A DNA stretch of 64,000 nucleotides, from NCBI GenBank assembly GCA_911728455.2, contig OU452229.1, forward strand, positions 18,170,754-18,234,753, written 5' to 3'. The translations under genes were made by a program, and so were the position numbers. Below, piece after piece: positions 63,101 through 64,000 of the stretch. Numbering within the stretch: the stretch's first letter is position 1; each line of letters begins with the position of its first letter. This stretch comes from Marthasterias glacialis. Its lineage: Eukaryota; Echinodermata; Asteroidea; Forcipulatida; Asteriidae. Under the pieces are notes generated by a model. It saw only the letters and a list, made by a program, of their open reading frames with translations, had not been told where the DNA came from and did no database searches.

Positions 63101-63638
63101 AAAGCTAAACAACGAAACAAGCCTCCCAAAAGCTGAATCAAGGAATCTAGATCTCTTGCATGCATGCATATGTCTCCATAACCAAGGTCCAGAAAAGTAT
63201 GTGTCCGCCAAGTACAACTGTCAGACAACGACGCGCCTTATTTTGACCTGAGTGAGGGTGCTATTTCAGCTGGTGACATCGTGTATTAAATTGAGCTCAT
63301 ATATGGATCAAGTATCAACACTGGCCAGCCAAAAATTTGAACCATCAATCTGATTAATAACTGAACCACAGAGGGGCTTACTAAATTGCTCAGACAGGAT
63401 CTCAATGCCACTAAAAAGTTCATTTCCTTCACAGATCAACCGTGGAAAATCTGAATTTTACCCAGCTTATTCAAATGTGAGGTGGCCCACCTTGCAACTT
63501 TCACTGACCACCCCGGTTATATTTTGCCAATATCACCACCCTCAGCATGACAATTTTAACAGAAAGGAAATTGCATATACTCACCAATGCTCCATTAGCT
63601 CCAGGCAAGCCTGGTGTTCCCCTTGCTCCTTGGAGACC
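39197..63638 (-). CDS. Fibrillar collagen alpha chain, 3' part (33 exons; 5' end outside window)
   Basis: Helix exons in reading order (low-high): 63585-63638, 62627-62680, 61696-61803, 61466-61564, 60820-60918, 59821-59874, 59135-59188, 58589-58642, 58375-58428, 56800-56853, 56173-56226, 54803-54910, 54568-54621, 53944-53997, 52917-52970, 52121-52228, 51228-51281, 50337-50390, 50060-50167, 49797-49904, 49562-49669, 48435-48488, 47834-47887, 46881-46934, 46211-46282, 45172-45243. Then 44250-44273, 43197-43253, 42175-42331, 41308-41411, 40888-40959, 39699-39923 and 39197-39343. Every helix exon starts with a whole Gly codon and is 54, 72, 99 or 108 nt, the hallmark of fibrillar collagen genes. 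The seen part codes 618 helix residues plus 261 C-terminal residues. The secreted product would form extracellular fibrils, as in the body wall. Exact orthology to clade A or B chains is not settled. Confidence 0.95.
39425..39560 (-). mobile_element. SINE fragment, minus strand, collagen intron
   Basis: In reverse it carries GGGTTCGAATCTCACCCTAG, GGACTCGGAGGGAAAAGCAC and CGAGTATACAGTA, matching the 50655-50880 body. Confidence 0.6.
40668..40772 (+). repeat. Dispersed repeat with ATCAAGATGGCCGCACC
   Basis: It shares AGTAATATATGCTAATA, TTTGGTTACATTGGTTTGAA and ATCAAGATGGCCGCACC with 63848-63970. A diverged relative is at about 545-635. Confidence 0.75.
40960..41307 (-). other. GC-AG intron in the C-propeptide region
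   Basis: Reading frame and phase demand that exon 41308-41411 ends at GAG followed by GCAAGC, with the next exon starting after CTCCAG at 40959. No GT donor nearby keeps phase 0. AG|GCAAG is the usual form of the minor GC-AG donor class. Every other assembled intron in the window is GT-AG. Confidence 0.8.
41495..41706. repeat. Possible MITE remnant with TTTTCACACTATGA end
   Basis: AAGGCCTTTTCACACTATGA and GTGAAGTATGAACCGGGCTT are weakly inverted, with TTTGACGTCA / TGACGTCAAA pairs inside. The family is uncertain. Confidence 0.4.
42530..42905 (+). mobile_element. SINE, tRNA-Leu-like head family
   Basis: GGACTCAAGTTCTTGTG, GTGGGTTTGGGTC, then CCTTGAGCAAGACACTCAAC and ACCTTGTAAACCCT; same layout as 51664-52030, with a tail of ATT repeats. 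Confidence 0.75.
43015..43170. repeat. AT-rich (AAAT)n-like low-complexity stretch
   Basis: Runs of AAATAAATAA and AAAAATCAAATAAA just 3' (minus strand) of exon 43197-43253. Confidence 0.8.
43197..44273 (-). other. C-telopeptide exons (24 nt and 57 nt)
   Basis: Exon 44250-44273 codes GALSYSQG and exon 43197-43253 codes YSGPAAVSGNKGPNPYSYG; both are phase 0. They join the helix to the C-propeptide, whose exon starts YGDDAEIN. The single Lys is a candidate lysyl-oxidase cross-link site. G-D-D in YGDDAE fits the cleavage rule of BMP-1/tolloid proteinases (Asp after the cut), so the propeptide is probably removed there. Confidence 0.8.
43594..43744. mobile_element. Palindromic CTAGGTGGCAGCAG MITE in a collagen intron
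   Basis: Arms ACACTAGGTGGCAGCAGAC and GTCTGCTGCCACCTGGCG; same size and layout as 28940-29090. Confidence 0.85.
44440..44580 (-). mobile_element. SINE body fragment, minus strand, collagen intron
   Basis: In reverse it contains CGAGGTGTGGGCTACG and AAGGGATAGAAACTTGCCCC, as in 22690-22830. Confidence 0.7.
45455..45965 (+). repeat. Dispersed about 510-bp repeat A (copy 1, collagen intron)
   Basis: It matches 59965-60480 in reverse orientation. Shared words include AAATATTGGATGCATTTGAG, CATTTGAAATG, GTCATGTC/GACATGAC, GCGTCCAATAATTAT and GCAGTAAATACATGGCAAAATA. Open frames here are accidental. Confidence 0.75.
47036..47245 (+). repeat. Dispersed repeat B (copy 1)
   Basis: It matches 60555-60785 in reverse (GGTACAATACAGGATTGGTA, CTGAAAGCTTACTGATTATG, GTCGAGAAAATAGAATTTGA). 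A diverged third copy is at 14640-14760 in SLCO intron 1. Confidence 0.7.
47975..48065 (+). mobile_element. SINE head fragment
   Basis: CCTTAGTGGTATCTTTCC and CTGGTTCGAATCCCGC resemble the 10023-10280 head; no clear body follows. Confidence 0.5.
48494..48512. repeat. G19 run (C19 on the coding strand) at a collagen 3' splice site
   Basis: On the minus strand this is a pure C tract that ends four bases before the CAG acceptor of exon 48435-48488, so it serves as the polypyrimidine tract. Confidence 0.85.
50655..50880 (+). mobile_element. SINE, GATTCCCACCCGAGGA family
   Basis: TGGTTGGTAAGACATCTGCT, then GGGTCCGATTCCCACCCGAG and GGACTCAGGAAAGTACTGAG. Directly followed by another SINE at 50905. 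Confidence 0.7.
50905..51140 (+). mobile_element. SINE, tRNA-Leu-like family, 5' truncated
   Basis: It starts at AGAGTGTGGGTCCGAGTCCC (B box) and shares AGAAGGAGGTTGC...CACCTTGTAAACCCTTATAA with 51664-52030. Confidence 0.65.
51440..51528 (+). repeat. CACCTGACGTCATC repeat
   Basis: It holds the palindrome TGACGTCA, then a GGTTGTGGCATTTTGGGAGT block shared with three other copies. Confidence 0.65.
51664..52030 (+). mobile_element. SINE, tRNA-Leu-like head family
   Basis: Head GAGCGAGCGGTCAAGCACAC with GACTCAAGCTT and GTGGGTTTGAGTCC, then body AGAAGGGGTTTGCCCTGGTG and GGTGCTACATAA. Inside a collagen intron. Confidence 0.75.
52456..52592. mobile_element. MITE with GATCCATTAAGCCCCGCCC end
   Basis: AATAGACTGATCCATTAAGC is mirrored by GGCTTCATGGATCGGTCTATT, about 137 bp, in a collagen intron. 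Related to 62121-62587. Confidence 0.8.
53053..53193. mobile_element. Degenerate copy of the palindromic CTAGGTGGCAGCAG MITE
   Basis: It keeps TAATGGG, CAGGTAGCAGCAG, CAGGTAAAT and the inverted right end, but with many substitutions. Confidence 0.65.
54190..54480 (-). mobile_element. SINE, CCCCGGTTCGAATCCCG family, minus strand
   Basis: In reverse: GTAGTGGTATCTTTCCTTGC, CCCCCGGTTCGAATCCCG, GGATTGGATTTTTCAGTCCC and GGAGTTTTCCTCCC, matching 10023-10280. Confidence 0.75.
55478..55563 (+). repeat. CACCTGACGTCATC repeat
   Basis: CACCTGACGTCATCATCACA then GCTATTTTGGAAAGTCAAAT and GTGTTATACAATGTAG; same family. Confidence 0.7.
56953..57112. repeat. AGGCCTG...GGCAAGG family member in a collagen intron
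   Basis: AAGGCCTGGTCTGGAATTTC, GAGGGCAAGGC, GGGGCACCAAGGCCAAGAGC and AATGGCCTCC...CAGGCCTG form an inverted-ended unit. Confidence 0.6.
59398..59483 (+). repeat. CACCTGACGTCATC repeat (TGATGTCA variant)
   Basis: CACCTGATGTCATCATCACA then TTGGTTGCGCCGTTTTGGGA and GTGTTATACAGTGTAG. Confidence 0.7.
59965..60480 (-). repeat. Dispersed repeat A (copy 2, inverted)
   Basis: Reverse-orientation partner of 45455-45965, also in a collagen intron. Confidence 0.75.
60555..60785 (-). repeat. Dispersed repeat B (copy 2, inverted)
   Basis: Reverse-orientation partner of 47036-47245. It ends about 35 bp before collagen exon 60820-60918. Confidence 0.7.
62121..62587. mobile_element. Longer relative of the GACCGATCCATTAAG MITE
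   Basis: GACCGATCCATTAAG at 62121 and CTTAATGGATCGGTC ending at 62587 are exact inverses, 467 bp apart end to end. The interior differs from 52456-52592 beyond the first 100 bp. Confidence 0.75.
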
Positions 63639-64000
63639 CTGGCAACAAAGAAGTCGATTATACATCTTATTAGTTCAATACTTCTTGCTTGGTTCAAAGC
63701 CTTTAGTTCATGTTTGCACCAATAACACAGTGGATGCTTTCTAAATACATCAGTTTGATCCCGGATCCACTGATTGTTTCTCCCAGTAACTGCCACTATA
63801 GACTTTTATCATGCCGCAACCATCTTGGTCATGTTCCCTGTATTCAATTACAGTAATATATGCTAATATTCATTGTACAAAAAGGAACCAGACTATTTGC
63901 CCTTCCAGCCTCGGTTTGGTTACATTGGTTTGAATGGGAGAAAATCAAGATGGCCGCACCATGATAAAGGTCTATATCCTATCGTTCTGGCTCCTATCAA
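63639..64000. other. Upstream intron of the collagen, to the window edge
   Basis: No further Gly-X-Y exon is seen after 63638. Positions 63848-63970 carry a dispersed repeat also found at 40668-40772. Confidence 0.55.
63848..63970 (+). repeat. Dispersed repeat with ATCAAGATGGCCGCACC
   Basis: Near-identical to 40668-40772 with a short extra segment in the first half. Confidence 0.75.

Larger units (their letters stand above)
45172..63638 (-). other. Collagen triple-helix exons (206 Gly-X-Y triplets)
   Basis: There are 26 exons: sixteen of 54 nt, six of 108, two of 99 and two of 72. All 206 triplets keep Gly with no interruption. Proline is common in X and Y, and KGE occurs (SKGER, exon 49562-49669), a known helix-stabilising pair. 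An RGD sits in GSRGDG (exon 61696-61803). The helix ends GPPGPPGPAGAP. Vertebrate fibrillar genes use the same 54/108/99 nt series; the two 72-nt exons are confined to the helix end here. Confidence 0.93.

Overview
The window is eukaryotic and animal: every gene is split by GT-AG introns, the DNA is AT-rich, and the spaces between and inside genes are packed with short inverted-repeat elements (MITEs) and tRNA-derived SINEs. The gene set and repeat style fit a deuterostome with a compact, MITE-rich genome. An echinoderm is most likely and a sea star is my first guess, but the species is inferred, not shown.

Five protein genes were assembled exon by exon. (1) 51-6976 (+): a myosin essential light chain of 146 aa, complete in six coding exons; the first holds only the ATG and the last is 29 nt. 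(2) 13706-24118 (+): an organic anion transporter (SLCO/OATP, closest to the SLCO4 type), 691 aa in nine exons, with the OATP signature and the 10-Cys Kazal-like loop. (3) 28572-30888 (-): mitochondrial ribosomal protein bL32m (MRPL32), 181 aa in three exons. (4) 31057-35545 (+): proteasome subunit alpha type-2 (PSMA2), 235 aa in five exons. (5) 39197-63638 (-): the 3' part of a fibrillar collagen, 33 exons seen: 206 uninterrupted Gly-X-Y triplets, C-telopeptide and complete C-propeptide. Its 5' part lies beyond the right edge.

MRPL32 and PSMA2 are head to head with 168 bp between start codons. The same pair is head to head in human, so this looks like an ancient shared promoter joining a proteasome gene and a mitochondrial ribosome gene. 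PSMA2 and the collagen are tail to tail across about 3.6 kb. The collagen C-propeptide lacks both cysteines (C2 and C3) that normally make the disulphides between chains, has a GC-AG intron, and has a 24-nt telopeptide microexon.

The largest gene-free stretches are 6977-13705, 24119-28571 and 35546-39196. They hold untranslated regions and mobile-element remains: a hAT-like MITE with 8-bp target duplications nested inside another MITE, a palindromic MITE family whose arms carry CTCF-like cores, a foldback element of about 530 bp inside MRPL32 intron 1, several SINE families with tRNA-Leu-like or tRNA-Lys-like heads, and many single inverted repeats. I found no rRNA, CRISPR array, functional tRNA gene or viral gene.
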